Positions 43,028 through 51,851 of a stretch of 64,000 nucleotides of DNA are shown piece after piece; within the stretch, counting starts at the first letter, position 1; every line of letters begins with the position of its first letter. Origin of the DNA: Halonotius sp046719765. Lineage in GTDB: Archaea > Halobacteriota > Halobacteria > Halobacteriales > Haloferacaceae. The notes beneath the pieces were generated by a model. The model was given only the letters and a program-made list of their open reading frames with translations, was not told the origin of the DNA and did not search any database. Both the position numbers and the translations under genes were made by a program. The DNA lies in contig NZ_JABEBY010000003.1 of the NCBI RefSeq assembly GCF_046719765.1, positions 1-64,000 on the forward strand, read 5' to 3'.

Positions 43028-43165
43028 ATGGCCGGGGGGCTATGGGGGGGCAGTAGCAACACCTGTCGCTGCGACAGGGGCTATCTGTCGATGGTTGCGC
43101 TCGTCATGATGTTCGTCATCTGTGTGGCGATCAGTCTCACAACAGGAATGGCTGTGTTCCTGTAG
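43028..43165 (+). CDS. Possible 45-residue membrane peptide
   Basis: Small frame too short for routine calling. It starts MAGGLWGGSSNTCRC and continues into a single strong hydrophobic helix (MVALVMMFVICVAISLTTG) ending MAVFL. It lies in the 298-base gap between the ABC exporter and the aldo/keto reductase. The two Cys (CRC) and the clean helix make it plausible, but I know no relatives, the 5' part is G-run rich, and a 17-base palindrome lies inside it. An inner ATG at 43091 is an alternative start. Confidence 0.3.
   Translation: MAGGLWGGSSNTCRCDRGYLSMVALVMMFVICVAISLTTGMAVFL
43062..43078. promoter_or_regulatory. 17-base perfect palindrome
   Basis: CCTGTCGC-T-GCGACAGG: eight-base arms around one base. 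A second, looser inverted repeat, CATAGCC (43019-43025) with GGCTATG (43038-43044), lies just upstream. They could be regulator sites for the aldo/keto reductase 139 bases downstream, or an RNA hairpin. Confidence 0.45.
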
Positions 43166-43216
43166 ACGATCGCCGCGATGCGGTGCTGTTTTGCGATGAC
43201 GAACCCACCACAGAGT

Positions 43217-44233
43217 ATGGAGTATCGACAGCTTGGCGCGACGGGAACGCGCGTCTCGGAGCTCTGTTTCGGCACCTGGCGGTTCGGCCGCCGAACCAAC
43301 GACGTACTGGAAACCGACGAGGACGACGCCCACGAACTGCTGGATGCCTTCGCCGACCACGGCGGCAATTTTATCGATAGCGCGAACATCTACGGCGACC
43401 CCAACGGCACCAGCGAATCCTACATCGGCAGTTGGCTCGAAACCCGCGACCGCGAAAAGTTCGTCCTCACCTCGAAGGTGTACTTCGAGTACGACGAGGA
43501 CAACCCCAACGGCTCGGGGCTCTCGCGGACGCACATCCGCAACCAGATCGACAAAACGCTGGACAACCTTGGGACGGATTACCTCGACCTCTACTATATT
43601 CACCGCTGGGATGAGGACACGCCGATCGAGGAGACGCTGTCAGCACTGACCGGCCTCGTCGAGGATGGCCGCGTCAACTACCTTGGCGCGTCGACGATGG
43701 CCGCCTGGCAGCTCACGAAGGCCCTCTGGAAAGCCGATATCAACGACTACCAGCGGTTCGATGTTGTCCAACCGTTGTTCCACGCTGGCTACTACAAGGA
43801 CGTCGAGGACTACCTCTCGGTGGCAGCCGATCAGGATCTCGCGGTCTGTCCGTACTCGCCGCTGGCCGGTGGCTTCCTCACCGGGAAATACACCCGCGAG
43901 GATCCCGACGACCCGAAATCGGTACAGGCACCCGACGGCTCCCGGGGCAGCTTCGATGACCGCTTCGAGCGGTTTTATCTCTCCGAGCGCGGCTGGAAGG
44001 TACTCGACGAGATCCGCGCGGTCGCCGACGAGGTCGACGCCACGCCAGCCCAGGTGTCGCTGCGCTGGCTGATGGATCAGGACGCCTTTACCTGCGTGCC
44101 GATCATCGGCGCGCGGACGGTCGACCAACTTGAAGAAAACGTCGCCGCCGCCGCGGTGTCGATCACCGACGACCAACACGACCGCATCACCGACGCCCGG
44201 TTCAACGAGGATGGCGTCCGGTGGGGCCACTAA
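43217..44233 (+). CDS. Aldo/keto reductase (potassium-channel beta/YajO-like)
   Basis: 338 residues from ATG 43217. Tetrad residues are visible: Asp-Tyr in FIDSANIYGDPNG, Lys in VLTSKVYFEYDEDNP and His in LYYIHRWDEDTP. VCPYSPLAGGFLTGKYTRED and IIGARTVDQLEENV are typical of the AKR subgroup that includes voltage-channel beta subunits and YajO/IolS. NADPH-dependent; the substrate is unknown. The second AKR at 33175-34044 belongs to a different subgroup. Confidence 0.93.
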   Translation: MEYRQLGATGTRVSELCFGTWRFGRRTNDVLETDEDDAHELLDAFADHGGNFIDSANIYGDPNGTSESYIGSWLETRDREKFVLTSKVYFEYDEDNPNGSGLSRTHIRNQIDKTLDNLGTDYLDLYYIHRWDEDTPIEETLSALTGLVEDGRVNYLGASTMAAWQLTKALWKADINDYQRFDVVQPLFHAGYYKDVEDYLSVAADQDLAVCPYSPLAGGFLTGKYTREDPDDPKSVQAPDGSRGSFDDRFERFYLSERGWKVLDEIRAVADEVDATPAQVSLRWLMDQDAFTCVPIIGARTVDQLEENVAAAAVSITDDQHDRITDARFNEDGVRWGH

Positions 44234-44253
44234 GATCTACTGCTGGGCTGTGA

Positions 44254-44493
44254 TTAGCGGGCGACGACGTGGGAGCGAACGCGGCGAACGATATCGTCGA
44301 CATCGAAATCGTCGTCGGCCTTGTCGAACACGACCTCGTCGTCAACGCGGACGACGAAAACGCCGTGGTCGCCCATCACCAGCGAGACGCGCTCAAGGTG
44401 GTCGGCGAACTGCCGGCAGATCGCCTCCTCGACGGTGAGTGCACGGTCAAGAAAGCCACACGGGACACAGTATTCGATCTCGATCGTCGACAT
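44254..44493 (-). CDS. Rdx (SelW/SelT-like) thioredoxin-fold protein
   Basis: 79 residues. The N-terminal strand and CxxC motif IEIEYCVPCGFLDRAL, followed by VSLVMGDHGVFVVRVDDEVVFDK, match the Rdx family of small selenoprotein-W-like redox proteins, here with Cys and no selenocysteine. It is full length for the family. The role is a putative thiol oxidoreductase; partner unknown. Confidence 0.85.
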   Translation of the reverse strand: MSTIEIEYCVPCGFLDRALTVEEAICRQFADHLERVSLVMGDHGVFVVRVDDEVVFDKADDDFDVDDIVRRVRSHVVAR

Positions 44494-44556
44494 ACCGGTG
44501 AGACGAACGGCGGCTGCAAAAGCTGTGGGTTGCTGTTGGAACGACGGGTCGTCGAC

Positions 44557-45129
44557 TCACTCGCTTTCGTGGATCCCGCGGAAGGCGTCCCGAAGCTCGT
44601 TGTCGGGGAACTGCTCAAGGATCTCGTTCATCTCGGTTTCCAGCTCATCGATCCGAGCTTCGAGCTCGTCGAAGCGCTCGTCGTCGATCTCGGTCGGTGA
44701 GAACTCCGCGGTCAGGGTGGCGTACTTCTTGCGGGTCTCGTAGTACTCGGAGACTAGCTCCTCGTAGTCATCGATCAAAAACGCCTGCTCGACGGCGGTC
44801 AGCAGCTCCTCCTTGGAGACAGGTTTGGTAAGATAGCCCGCCAGCGGCATATCGATGATGTCGAGATCCGGGTCGACGGCGGTGACCATGATCACTTGAC
44901 AGTCGGATTCCCAGTCGTCGATATGCTCCAGCAGTTCGTCACCCGACATCCCCGGCATCCGGCGGTCAAGCAACACAAGGTCGATATCCGAGGTAAGTTC
45001 GACCAACGCCTCGCCGCCGGTGAACGCCACCCGCGCCTCGTAGTCGTCCTGGAGGTGATGGGCGTGCAGTGCGGCGAGAGATTGTTCGTCCTCGACGATG
45101 AGGATCGTTCGCTCACGCTCGGAATCCAT
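44557..45129 (-). CDS. Response regulator with HalX domain
   Basis: 190 residues from ATG 45129. The receiver domain occupies 1-120 with the acidic pair in ILIVEDEQSL, phospho-Asp in DLVLLDRRMPGMSGDEL and the conserved Lys in GYLTKPVSKEEL. The C-terminal HalX domain is the coiled-coil helix EYYETRKKYATLTAEF and DELEARIDELETEMNEI. HalX regulators are found mostly in haloarchaea; they have no known DNA-binding part. No kinase gene is adjacent. An upstream extension to 45171 is possible but not family-like. Confidence 0.92.
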   Translation of the reverse strand: MDSERERTILIVEDEQSLAALHAHHLQDDYEARVAFTGGEALVELTSDIDLVLLDRRMPGMSGDELLEHIDDWESDCQVIMVTAVDPDLDIIDMPLAGYLTKPVSKEELLTAVEQAFLIDDYEELVSEYYETRKKYATLTAEFSPTEIDDERFDELEARIDELETEMNEILEQFPDNELRDAFRGIHESE

Positions 45130-45261
45130 TGTCGGGGGTTCGACACCACAGATAAAAACTATTTCGCACACGAAAGGTGGTCGGCGGCCGCGCCACCGTG
45201 GGGAACGCCGATGTCGACACCTGTGTCACCATCGACACCGACGAGCAACAAGGCTGGACGA

Positions 45262-45951
45262 TCAGGCCGACCGCAACCGCTGCAGCCACGGCACCACGGT
45301 CGGCCGCCAGTAGAGCAGGCCGGCGGTCAACAGAAAGACGGCCGTCGACAGACCGTAGGAAACCTGCAACGCCGAGGTGACAAGCAGCGATCCTCCGCCC
45401 GTGATCGCCGAAACCAGCGAGGCGAGGATCGGCCACGAACAGGAGACACAGGAAAACAGCCCGATCAGCCCGGCGGCCGCCGAGCCGGCCGCATCGATGA
45501 CGGTCACATAGACCAGATACGCGAGGGCGGCGTAGCCGACGAGATAGTTCGGCATCAGCGTGATCGTGATCCACTCGCCGCTGTACAGCAGGGCCGGCCC
45601 ATACCCCGGCGGCAGCGGCGCGATCCGCAGCCCGGTCGCCGCCTCGCCGATCCCGACGGTGACGAGCCCGCCGGCGACCGCCAGCAGCGCAAAGTAGCCG
45701 CCGGCGACCGCCAGCGCGCGGCGGCGAACCCGATCGGCTACCGTCGCCGCCGGGCGGCTGTTGAGGACAACCCACACGCTCACGTTGAGCCAGATGGCGG
45801 CGTAGGCGACGAGACGAAGCGAATCGAAGCTGGCGGCCGTTAGGAGGACATACCCCACCGCGGCCAGCAGCTGGCTGTTCAGAAACAACGCCCAGTAGAG
45901 CCGGCGACCGGTCGGCACGGGGATCGAGAGCCCGCCGGTCGTCTCGGCCAT
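45262..45951 (-). CDS. Membrane protein of the cox region (DUF7546-like)
   Basis: 229 residues with about seven helices. A Cys pair in the helix LIGLFSCVSCSWPILASL is notable and could bind metal or form a disulphide. From memory it resembles a haloarchaeal family (DUF7546) next to ctaA/ctaB. It begins three bases after the ctaA-ctaB stop on the same strand and is probably co-transcribed; a role in oxidase assembly is inference. Confidence 0.72.
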   Translation of the reverse strand: MAETTGGLSIPVPTGRRLYWALFLNSQLLAAVGYVLLTAASFDSLRLVAYAAIWLNVSVWVVLNSRPAATVADRVRRRALAVAGGYFALLAVAGGLVTVGIGEAATGLRIAPLPPGYGPALLYSGEWITITLMPNYLVGYAALAYLVYVTVIDAAGSAAAGLIGLFSCVSCSWPILASLVSAITGGGSLLVTSALQVSYGLSTAVFLLTAGLLYWRPTVVPWLQRLRSA

Positions 45952-45954
45952 CGG

Positions 45955-47358
45955 CTACAACACCAAGCCCTCGACGACGATTGCCAGCAAAACGGTGCCG
46001 AGATAGGCGTTTGAGGCATGGAACGAGCGGAACGCCGCCGCCTCGGTCTGTTCGTAGTGGAGGCGGATCACAAACCAGAGGAACAGCGCGCCGAGGCCGA
46101 CGGCGACAGCGACATACAGCCAGCTGAGTGTGTCAGTGGCGGCCAGCGCGGCGGCAGTCACCAGCGTCGCGCCGAAATACCACAGGATGTGCCGCCGGGT
46201 CGTCGTCTCGCCATGGACAACCGGCAACATCGGGAACCCGCCGCGCTCGTAGTCGTCCTTGTAGGCCAAGGCGAGACTGTAGAAATGCGCCGGCGTCCAC
46301 CAGAAGATAAACGCCGCAAGCAGCAGGCCACCGACCCCGATCGAGCCGGTGACCGCCGCCCAGCCGATCAAGGCGGGTAACGCGCCGGCAGCACCACCAA
46401 GCACCGTGTTCTGTACCGTGTTTGGTTTCAGGATCAGCGTGTAGATCACGCTGTAAAACAGGATGGCGACGACCCCGAGGGCGGCCGCCAGAAGGTTGAC
46501 CGTCGCAAAGAGCCCCACCGACAGGGTGGTCAACAGCAGCCCGAAGGCGACAGCGTTGCGGAGCGGTACCAGATCCGTCGCCAGCGGGCGGTCGCTGGTG
46601 CGGGCCATCCGGCGATCCACGTCGCGTTCGAGGATGTGGTTGAACGTCCCTGAGGCCCCGATCGCCAGCGCGCCGCCGCCGAGGGTTGCTCCGACCACAT
46701 AGGGAGTCAGCCCCGGGCCGCCGGCCAGTGCCATCGCCGCCGCCGCAACGAGACACAACAGCCACATCAGCCGCGGCTTCATCAGCCGGAAGTACGCAAA
46801 CAGCGTCGCTTTCAGCCGTTCGGTCGGCTCGGTCGGCACTGGGGGGCGCGTGTCGGGATCCAGCGGCTCGGCTGGTTCCGGCGGCCCGCTCGGCACATCA
46901 TCCGGATCGCCAGTTTCGGCTTCCAGCCACCACGTGAGGGCGGCCAGCAGGCTGCCGAAGATCGTTACACCGGCCAGCAGATGGATCGCGGAACTGACAT
47001 CGGTGCCGCCAGTCGTCGCGACGACCGCACCGAGACCGGCCTGAGCAGGGTAGACCAGCAGGGCGACAGCGACCGCCCACTTGACGCGCCGACGGCTATC
47101 GGTTCGCAGCACTGCGACCGCCGACGCGAGGACACCGGCCCCGACGATGACGGCGACAAGTCGGTGACCGAAAGCGATCCAGCCGTCGAGAGTTGTCGGC
47201 AACGACCAGCCGGCCCCACAGGCCGGCCACGCCGTACAGGCTGCGGCGGCGTCTGTCAACGCCGTCGCCACGCCGACGACAAGCAGGAGATAGACGCCCA
47301 TCGTCGTCGCCGCCAGCAGCAACGGAAACCGATCCGGAAGCCGAACGCTGAAACTCAC
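45955..47358 (-). CDS. ctaB: Fused CtaA-like/CtaB protein: heme A synthase half and heme O synthase
   Basis: 467 residues, GTG start. Residues 1-150 carry four helices resembling one half of CtaA/Cox15 (ACTAWPACGAGWSLP with two Cys, GHRLVAVIVG, AIHLLAG with heme-ligand His). From about 185 to 467 lies a full UbiA-type CtaB domain: GASGTFNHILERDVDRRMARTSDRP with the Asp-rich motif and WTPAHFYSLALAYKDDYERGG. It makes heme O from heme B for cytochrome oxidase; whether the short N-terminal half oxidises heme O to heme A alone is uncertain. A TATA-like tatata at 47382-47387 sits 24-29 bases upstream, as for a leaderless transcript. Confidence 0.9.
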   Translation of the reverse strand: MSFSVRLPDRFPLLLAATTMGVYLLLVVGVATALTDAAAACTAWPACGAGWSLPTTLDGWIAFGHRLVAVIVGAGVLASAVAVLRTDSRRRVKWAVAVALLVYPAQAGLGAVVATTGGTDVSSAIHLLAGVTIFGSLLAALTWWLEAETGDPDDVPSGPPEPAEPLDPDTRPPVPTEPTERLKATLFAYFRLMKPRLMWLLCLVAAAAMALAGGPGLTPYVVGATLGGGALAIGASGTFNHILERDVDRRMARTSDRPLATDLVPLRNAVAFGLLLTTLSVGLFATVNLLAAALGVVAILFYSVIYTLILKPNTVQNTVLGGAAGALPALIGWAAVTGSIGVGGLLLAAFIFWWTPAHFYSLALAYKDDYERGGFPMLPVVHGETTTRRHILWYFGATLVTAAALAATDTLSWLYVAVAVGLGALFLWFVIRLHYEQTEAAAFRSFHASNAYLGTVLLAIVVEGLVL

Positions 47359-47381
47359 TACAGAACGGTTGGGTATCGACG

Positions 47382-47387
47382 TATATA
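47382..47387 (-). promoter_or_regulatory. TATA-like element for ctaA-ctaB
   Basis: tatata within gacgtatatatgcgtc, 24-29 bases before the GTG start at 47358. Haloarchaeal leaderless genes place the TATA box at this distance. Confidence 0.5.
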
Positions 47388-47481
47388 TGCGTCCGGATTC
47401 TGGCTATCCGGCGACAGAACGAAGCATCGTTACCGGGGAGTCAGCAGGTATTTACACACGCCAGTCCAACGATGGATAACG

Positions 47482-48204
47482 ATGAACGCACGGCGTCTTG
47501 CGGCGGCATCGGCGGTCGCAGCAGTGTTGGTGACGCTGCTGGCCGATCCGGTTGCTGCCCAATCGGTTTCAGCGGAGCTGATCAACGGTCTCAATCAGGA
47601 ACTGCTGATCATTGCGGTGCCGATCACGCTGCTGGTTGAGGGGATTTTGCTGTATGCCGTCATCAAGTTCAAGGGCAACGACGATCCGAAACCCACCAAG
47701 GAGAACCGCCGGCTTGAGATCACCTGGACGGTCGCCACCGCGGTTATCCTCCTGTTTGTCGGTGTCGCCTCCTACGGCGTGATGGCCGACGAAAACGTCG
47801 AGTTCACCGGTGGTGAGGAAGAGGTCGCCCCCGACGAGAACGATGTGCTGATCCAGGCGCAGGCCTACCAGTGGGGGTGGGATATGAGCTACCCCAACGA
47901 GAACGTGACGGTCAGCGGGGCCGGTCAGGGGCCGACGGTCGTCGTCCCGGCGAACCAAGACATCTACGTCAACGTGAGCTCTCGGGATGTGATCCATGGG
48001 TTCCACGTCCCGGAGTTGGGGATGAAATCCGACGCCATCCCGGATCAGACGAACTACATCAAAACGAACGCCAGCGAGACGGGCAGCTATCAGGGCTACT
48101 GCTCGGAGTACTGCGGGGTCGCTCACTCACAGATGTATTTCACGGTTGAGGTCGTCGACCAAGCCGAGTACGACGAGTGGATCGCCGAGCAGCGCGGCAG
48201 CTAA
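47482..48204 (+). CDS. coxB: Cytochrome c oxidase subunit II
   Basis: 240 residues. A signal-like helix (1-27) and two membrane helices (about 41-62 and 81-101) precede the external cupredoxin domain. CuA ligands are complete: His172 (VIHGFHVPE), Cys207, Glu209, Cys211, His215 and Met218 (YCSEYCGVAHSQM). The aromatic electron-entry region is QAYQWGWDMSYP. It accepts electrons, probably from halocyanin, for the terminal oxidase. It is divergent from ctaA-ctaB. No subunit I gene follows in the window, which is unusual. Confidence 0.95.
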   Translation: MNARRLAAASAVAAVLVTLLADPVAAQSVSAELINGLNQELLIIAVPITLLVEGILLYAVIKFKGNDDPKPTKENRRLEITWTVATAVILLFVGVASYGVMADENVEFTGGEEEVAPDENDVLIQAQAYQWGWDMSYPNENVTVSGAGQGPTVVVPANQDIYVNVSSRDVIHGFHVPELGMKSDAIPDQTNYIKTNASETGSYQGYCSEYCGVAHSQMYFTVEVVDQAEYDEWIAEQRGS

Positions 48205-48282
48205 CGACCGACGGCGACGACCGACCAAAACCGGCTGCAGGGGGGTGAGACAGCCACAGCAGTGTTTCGCTGCGCAACGCTG

Positions 48283-48912
48283 TTACAGCGTGTATCGCAG
48301 TCGCTGGTTCGGAGCGTCGATCAGCGCGACGGTGTGAACCACCGTCGCCACGTCGACGCCCTGCGGTAACTGTTCGACCGGTGTGATCACACGCGCGCTG
48401 CATCGCGGTTCGATCACAACATGGTTGGTGTGACAGCCCGGTGCCAGCTCCGCGGTGTTCAACGCGATAGGGGCTCGGTCGTAGGTGGAGCCGTCGCTGC
48501 CGATAAACGTGGTGCGGCGGCTCAGCCAGTGGAGCCGCCGATCACCGGTGTTTTCGACATCGAACATCGCGCAGTGGCGTACCGCTCCCGTATCGGCGAC
48601 CGCATCGCGGTGGTCGCTGTAGATGAGCTCCGCGATCGAGACCGTGGGGACGCCGACCAGCGTGGCCGTCAGCCTGTCGGTTTCGATCGTCAGTGCCGAC
48701 CCCGCATGCGACCGAATCCGGTCTGTGACCGCCGCCCCCTTGACGACCTCCGTGTCGGCGGTTGGCGACGCCGCAAGACCGTCGCTGGACGAGTTTGTGG
48801 AGAGATCACGCCACCCAACCGACGACTCCCCCGGCTCGTCGCGCTCCTCGCGTGTGGTTGCAGCCCGGCTCTCCGCGTCTGGTTCCACGACCCGGTCATG
48901 TGAGCGCGCCAT
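48283..48912 (-). CDS. Uncharacterised soluble protein
   Basis: 209 residues; family not recognised. The N-terminal 65 residues are polar and probably disordered. The C-terminal part (ALTIETDRLTATLVGVPTVSIAEL, HCAMFDVENTGDRRLHWLSRRTTFIG, ELAPGCHTNHVVIEPRCSARVI) is beta-rich and resembles DUF4352/Ig-like modules. It has no signal peptide. It converges with coxB. Codon use agrees with a real haloarchaeal gene. Confidence 0.6.
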   Translation of the reverse strand: MARSHDRVVEPDAESRAATTREERDEPGESSVGWRDLSTNSSSDGLAASPTADTEVVKGAAVTDRIRSHAGSALTIETDRLTATLVGVPTVSIAELIYSDHRDAVADTGAVRHCAMFDVENTGDRRLHWLSRRTTFIGSDGSTYDRAPIALNTAELAPGCHTNHVVIEPRCSARVITPVEQLPQGVDVATVVHTVALIDAPNQRLRYTL

Positions 48913-49116
48913 ACCCGGGCTTTTCGGCCGAGAAGATAATAAGTGATGTAGATACTACGTTGACATGTATTCGCACCCGGACACAAGCTACCACTGGTCC
49001 GGTTTGCTGTCGGAAGGTACCGTTCGACCGCCGCCCGGTGGGCGGTCGAGGCGGGAACCGTCTCCAGTAAACAGTATGAGAGCAATCTATTTGCGTGCCG
49101 GCAGTTGAGTACGGGT

Positions 49117-49863
49117 ATGTCCCTGACAGATGTTATCGCATATGTTAAACAGAAAGAAAAGACCCTCGTGGTCTTCAACCCGCCGGCCAACAGCACACTC
49201 ATCACCGAGCTCAGGGACTACTTCTCGACCCAGAACGTGACTGTCACCGGCAAGCAGACGAGTTCCGGTGAGCCCAAAAACGTCGCCGTCCTCCGGCTCA
49301 ACGGCGCGGTGCTGGCCTCGGTGCCGGTCTCACAGCTCCAGGAGCTGCTGGCCGGTGGCGGCCTCCGAGAGACAGGGGTCGGTATCGATGACACCGACTA
49401 CCATGAGATCCTGCAGCACCTCAAGGAAACGACGTTTACCTCCCGCGACAAAGCCGAGATGGTGGCCATCTCCCATGAGATCGAGGATCGCGCGCTTCGG
49501 GTCGGCGGCGGTCGCCTGCTTGTTGGCTTTCAGAAGCCAGCAAAGCTGATCGAACAGACCGACCGCTACGAGCGGCTGGCCGCACAGTCGCTGAATATTC
49601 ACACATTTGCGGTGCCGGGCGACCCGGTCGGTATCGACGGGGTCACCCACCACGCCGAAGCGACCACCGAGATCGACGAGTCGTGGTTTGTCGTCTTCGA
49701 TGGCAACGGCGATGACAGCTACAAAACGGCGTTGCTGGCGACTGAACAGGCTCCAAACGAGTATTATGGCTTTTGGAGCGATGACCCCGAGATCGTCGAC
49801 AGCATCGGCGATCATCTCGACGACACGTATCTAACACCGCGGCCCGACGGCCCGACCCGGTAG
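49117..49863 (+). CDS. DICT-domain sensory protein
   Basis: 248 residues from ATG 49117. Most of the length fits the DICT sensory domain (named from diguanylate cyclases and two-component systems): TLVVFNPPANSTLITELRDYF, YHEILQHLKETTFTSRDKAEMVAIS HEIEDRALR-type helices, and ESWFVVFDGNGDDSYKTALLA, YYGFWSDDPEIVDSI. In haloarchaea single-domain DICT proteins are common; they are thought to sense light or redox signals, unproven here. It converges with tfb. Confidence 0.85.
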   Translation: MSLTDVIAYVKQKEKTLVVFNPPANSTLITELRDYFSTQNVTVTGKQTSSGEPKNVAVLRLNGAVLASVPVSQLQELLAGGGLRETGVGIDDTDYHEILQHLKETTFTSRDKAEMVAISHEIEDRALRVGGGRLLVGFQKPAKLIEQTDRYERLAAQSLNIHTFAVPGDPVGIDGVTHHAEATTEIDESWFVVFDGNGDDSYKTALLATEQAPNEYYGFWSDDPEIVDSIGDHLDDTYLTPRPDGPTR

Positions 49864-49877
49864 CCCGGCGACCGAAC

Positions 49878-50873
49878 TTAGACCAGCATCTCTTCTTCGG
49901 CTTCCAACAGCTCGTGATACCGGTTGCGGATCGTGACCTCGGAGATATCTGCGACCTCCGAGACCGCGGCCTGGGTCGTCTTCTCGTTCGTCAACAGCGC
50001 GGCCGCATACACCGCGGCGGCAGCCAGCCCGACCGGCGATTTGCCGCTGTGGACACCCTGCTCTTTGGCGTTTTTCAGCAGCTGTTTGGCGCGCATCTCC
50101 GATTCCTCCGAAAGCTCCAGCGAGGAGGCAAAGCGGGGAACGTACTGTTCGGGATCGGCCGGTCGCACCTCAAGGGAGAGTTCCCGAACCACGTAGCGGT
50201 AGGTGCGGGCGATCTCGCTTTTTTCCACCCGAGACACGTCAGCGATCTCATCGAGGCTGCGCGGGACGCCGGCCATCCGCGCGGCGGCGTAGACACACGA
50301 GGTAGAGACACCCTCGATGGAGCGGCCCGGCAGCAGATCCTCATCGAGTGCGCGGCGGTAGATGACCGATGCCGTCTCTCGAACGTTGTCCGGGAGGCCG
50401 ACAGCACTGGCCATCCGGTCGATCTCGCCGAGGGCCTGCTTGAGGTTGCGTTCCTTGCTATCGCGGGTGCGGAACCGCTCGTTCCATTTGCGGAGCCGCT
50501 GCATCTTCTGGCGTTGCCGCGCGCCCAGCGAGCGGCCGTAGGCGTCCTTGTTCCGCCAGTCGATGTTGGTCGACAGCCCCTTGTCGTGCATCGTGTTCGT
50601 CGTCGGCGCGCCGACGCGAGACTTCTGGTCTTTTTCGGCACTGTCAAACGCGCGCCACTCGGGGCCGCGGTCGACGGAGTCCTCGGTGATTACGAGCCCG
50701 CAGTCGTCACAGACGGTTTCGCCGTGTTCGTCGTCGGTGATGACGTTGCCGCTGCACTCGGGGCACCGTAGCCCGGCGTGTTCTTCCTCGGTTTCGGTTG
50801 TTGACTCGGTACCACGCTGCCGCTCTCTGGAGGGCGATCGGTCGGTCGTTTTGGTAAAGGTTTGATCACTCAT
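49878..50873 (-). CDS. tfb: Transcription initiation factor IIB
   Basis: 331 residues. The N-terminal zinc ribbon is LRCPECSGNVI and TVCDDCGLVI (CxxC...CxxC), the B-finger/linker is DRGPEWRAFDSAEKDQKSRVGAP, and two cyclin-like repeats run from about 130 to 320 (SIEGVSTSCVYAAARMAGVPR and KSPVGLAAAAVYAAALLTNEK). It recruits RNA polymerase to TBP-bound promoters. Haloarchaea carry several TFB paralogues; this could be any of them. Confidence 0.97.
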   Translation of the reverse strand: MSDQTFTKTTDRSPSRERQRGTESTTETEEEHAGLRCPECSGNVITDDEHGETVCDDCGLVITEDSVDRGPEWRAFDSAEKDQKSRVGAPTTNTMHDKGLSTNIDWRNKDAYGRSLGARQRQKMQRLRKWNERFRTRDSKERNLKQALGEIDRMASAVGLPDNVRETASVIYRRALDEDLLPGRSIEGVSTSCVYAAARMAGVPRSLDEIADVSRVEKSEIARTYRYVVRELSLEVRPADPEQYVPRFASSLELSEESEMRAKQLLKNAKEQGVHSGKSPVGLAAAAVYAAALLTNEKTTQAAVSEVADISEVTIRNRYHELLEAEEEMLV

Positions 50874-51098
50874 TGTCTAAGGGCCCCCTGCGAGATGACG
50901 AACGGGGGAGCTATCGTCTCCTACACAACGACAGACCGATACTTAAGCAGTGTGGTATTGTTTTGCGACAGCACCGCTACCGGCCGAATTTGGGTGAATG
51001 ACCCTGATAGTTTGGTATCAGAAACACAATATGAGTCCGACGGGTGTCAGCGGCTCACAAAGCGAGCATGTTTTGAAACTACCGCACGCAGTGGGGGT

Positions 51099-51845
51099 AT
51101 GGAACAGCCGCGGATCGTCTCGCTGGCTCCGAGCGCGACAGCCACGCTTGCGGCCCTCGGCGTCGCCGACCAGGTTGTCGGTGTCACCGCCCACTGTGGG
51201 CTCGACCGCCCCATGGTCGGCGGCTGGCTGACCCCCGACTACGAGACGGTCGCCGACCTCACCCCGGATCTCGTCTGTACGAGCGACGGCCTCCAACGGG
51301 AGATCCGCGATGAATTACAGGGTCGGGGCTACCGTGTCCACCACCACGAGCCAAGCCGCCTTGATGAGGTGCTGGCGGGATTCCAGTCGCTGGCCGACGC
51401 TGTTGGCGTCGCCGACGCTGGCGAGGCGTTGGTCACGGATTGCCGCCGCCGACTCGACGCGGTGGCCGAGACGATCGGTAGCGACAGCGATGACGACGAC
51501 CGCCCGGTCGTCTACTGCGAGGAGTGGTCGGATCCGCCGATGGCCGCCGGCAACTGGGTTCCCGATGCTGTCGAAGCCGCGGGGGGTCGGTACCCGTTCG
51601 TCGACCCCGGCGACCGCTCGCAGGAAGTCGACGAAACCACCGTCGCCGCTGCCGATCCCGACCACGCAGTGTTGCATATCTGTGGCACCGGCGAGCAGGT
51701 CTCAGCCGATCGCCTGCGGGAGCGCGGCTGGTCGCTGGACGCCGAGGTACACGTCATCGACGACTCGTTGCTGAATCAGCCGAGCCCGAAACTAATCGAC
51801 GGGATCGAACTACTGGCGAAGCGGTTGTATCCGGAGCGAGCTTGA
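51099..51845 (+). CDS. Cobalamin-binding (BtuF-like) protein
   Basis: 248 residues from ATG 51099. Class III periplasmic-binding fold as in BtuF: PRIVSLAPSATATLAALGVAD, GLTPDYETVADLTPDLV-type strand (GWLTPDYETVADLTPDLVC), PVVYCEEWSDPPMAAGNWVPDAV, AAGGRYPFV. No signal peptide or lipobox is present, so it may act in the cytoplasm, as do several archaeal members. The longer frame starting at 50862 is rejected since it overlaps the tfb promoter and lacks a signal sequence. Confidence 0.82.
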   Translation: MEQPRIVSLAPSATATLAALGVADQVVGVTAHCGLDRPMVGGWLTPDYETVADLTPDLVCTSDGLQREIRDELQGRGYRVHHHEPSRLDEVLAGFQSLADAVGVADAGEALVTDCRRRLDAVAETIGSDSDDDDRPVVYCEEWSDPPMAAGNWVPDAVEAAGGRYPFVDPGDRSQEVDETTVAAADPDHAVLHICGTGEQVSADRLRERGWSLDAEVHVIDDSLLNQPSPKLIDGIELLAKRLYPERA

Positions 51846-51851
51846 TCCGGC

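Noticed and set aside
43040..43603. 187-codon minus-strand frame at the start of the aldo/keto reductase
   Set aside because: Antisense of the reductase with no domain-like content.
50862..51845. Longer BtuF-like protein beginning next to tfb
   Set aside because: The added 79 residues do not form a signal peptide or lipobox, and overlap the tfb start region; the fold begins at residue 1 of the ATG 51099 version.
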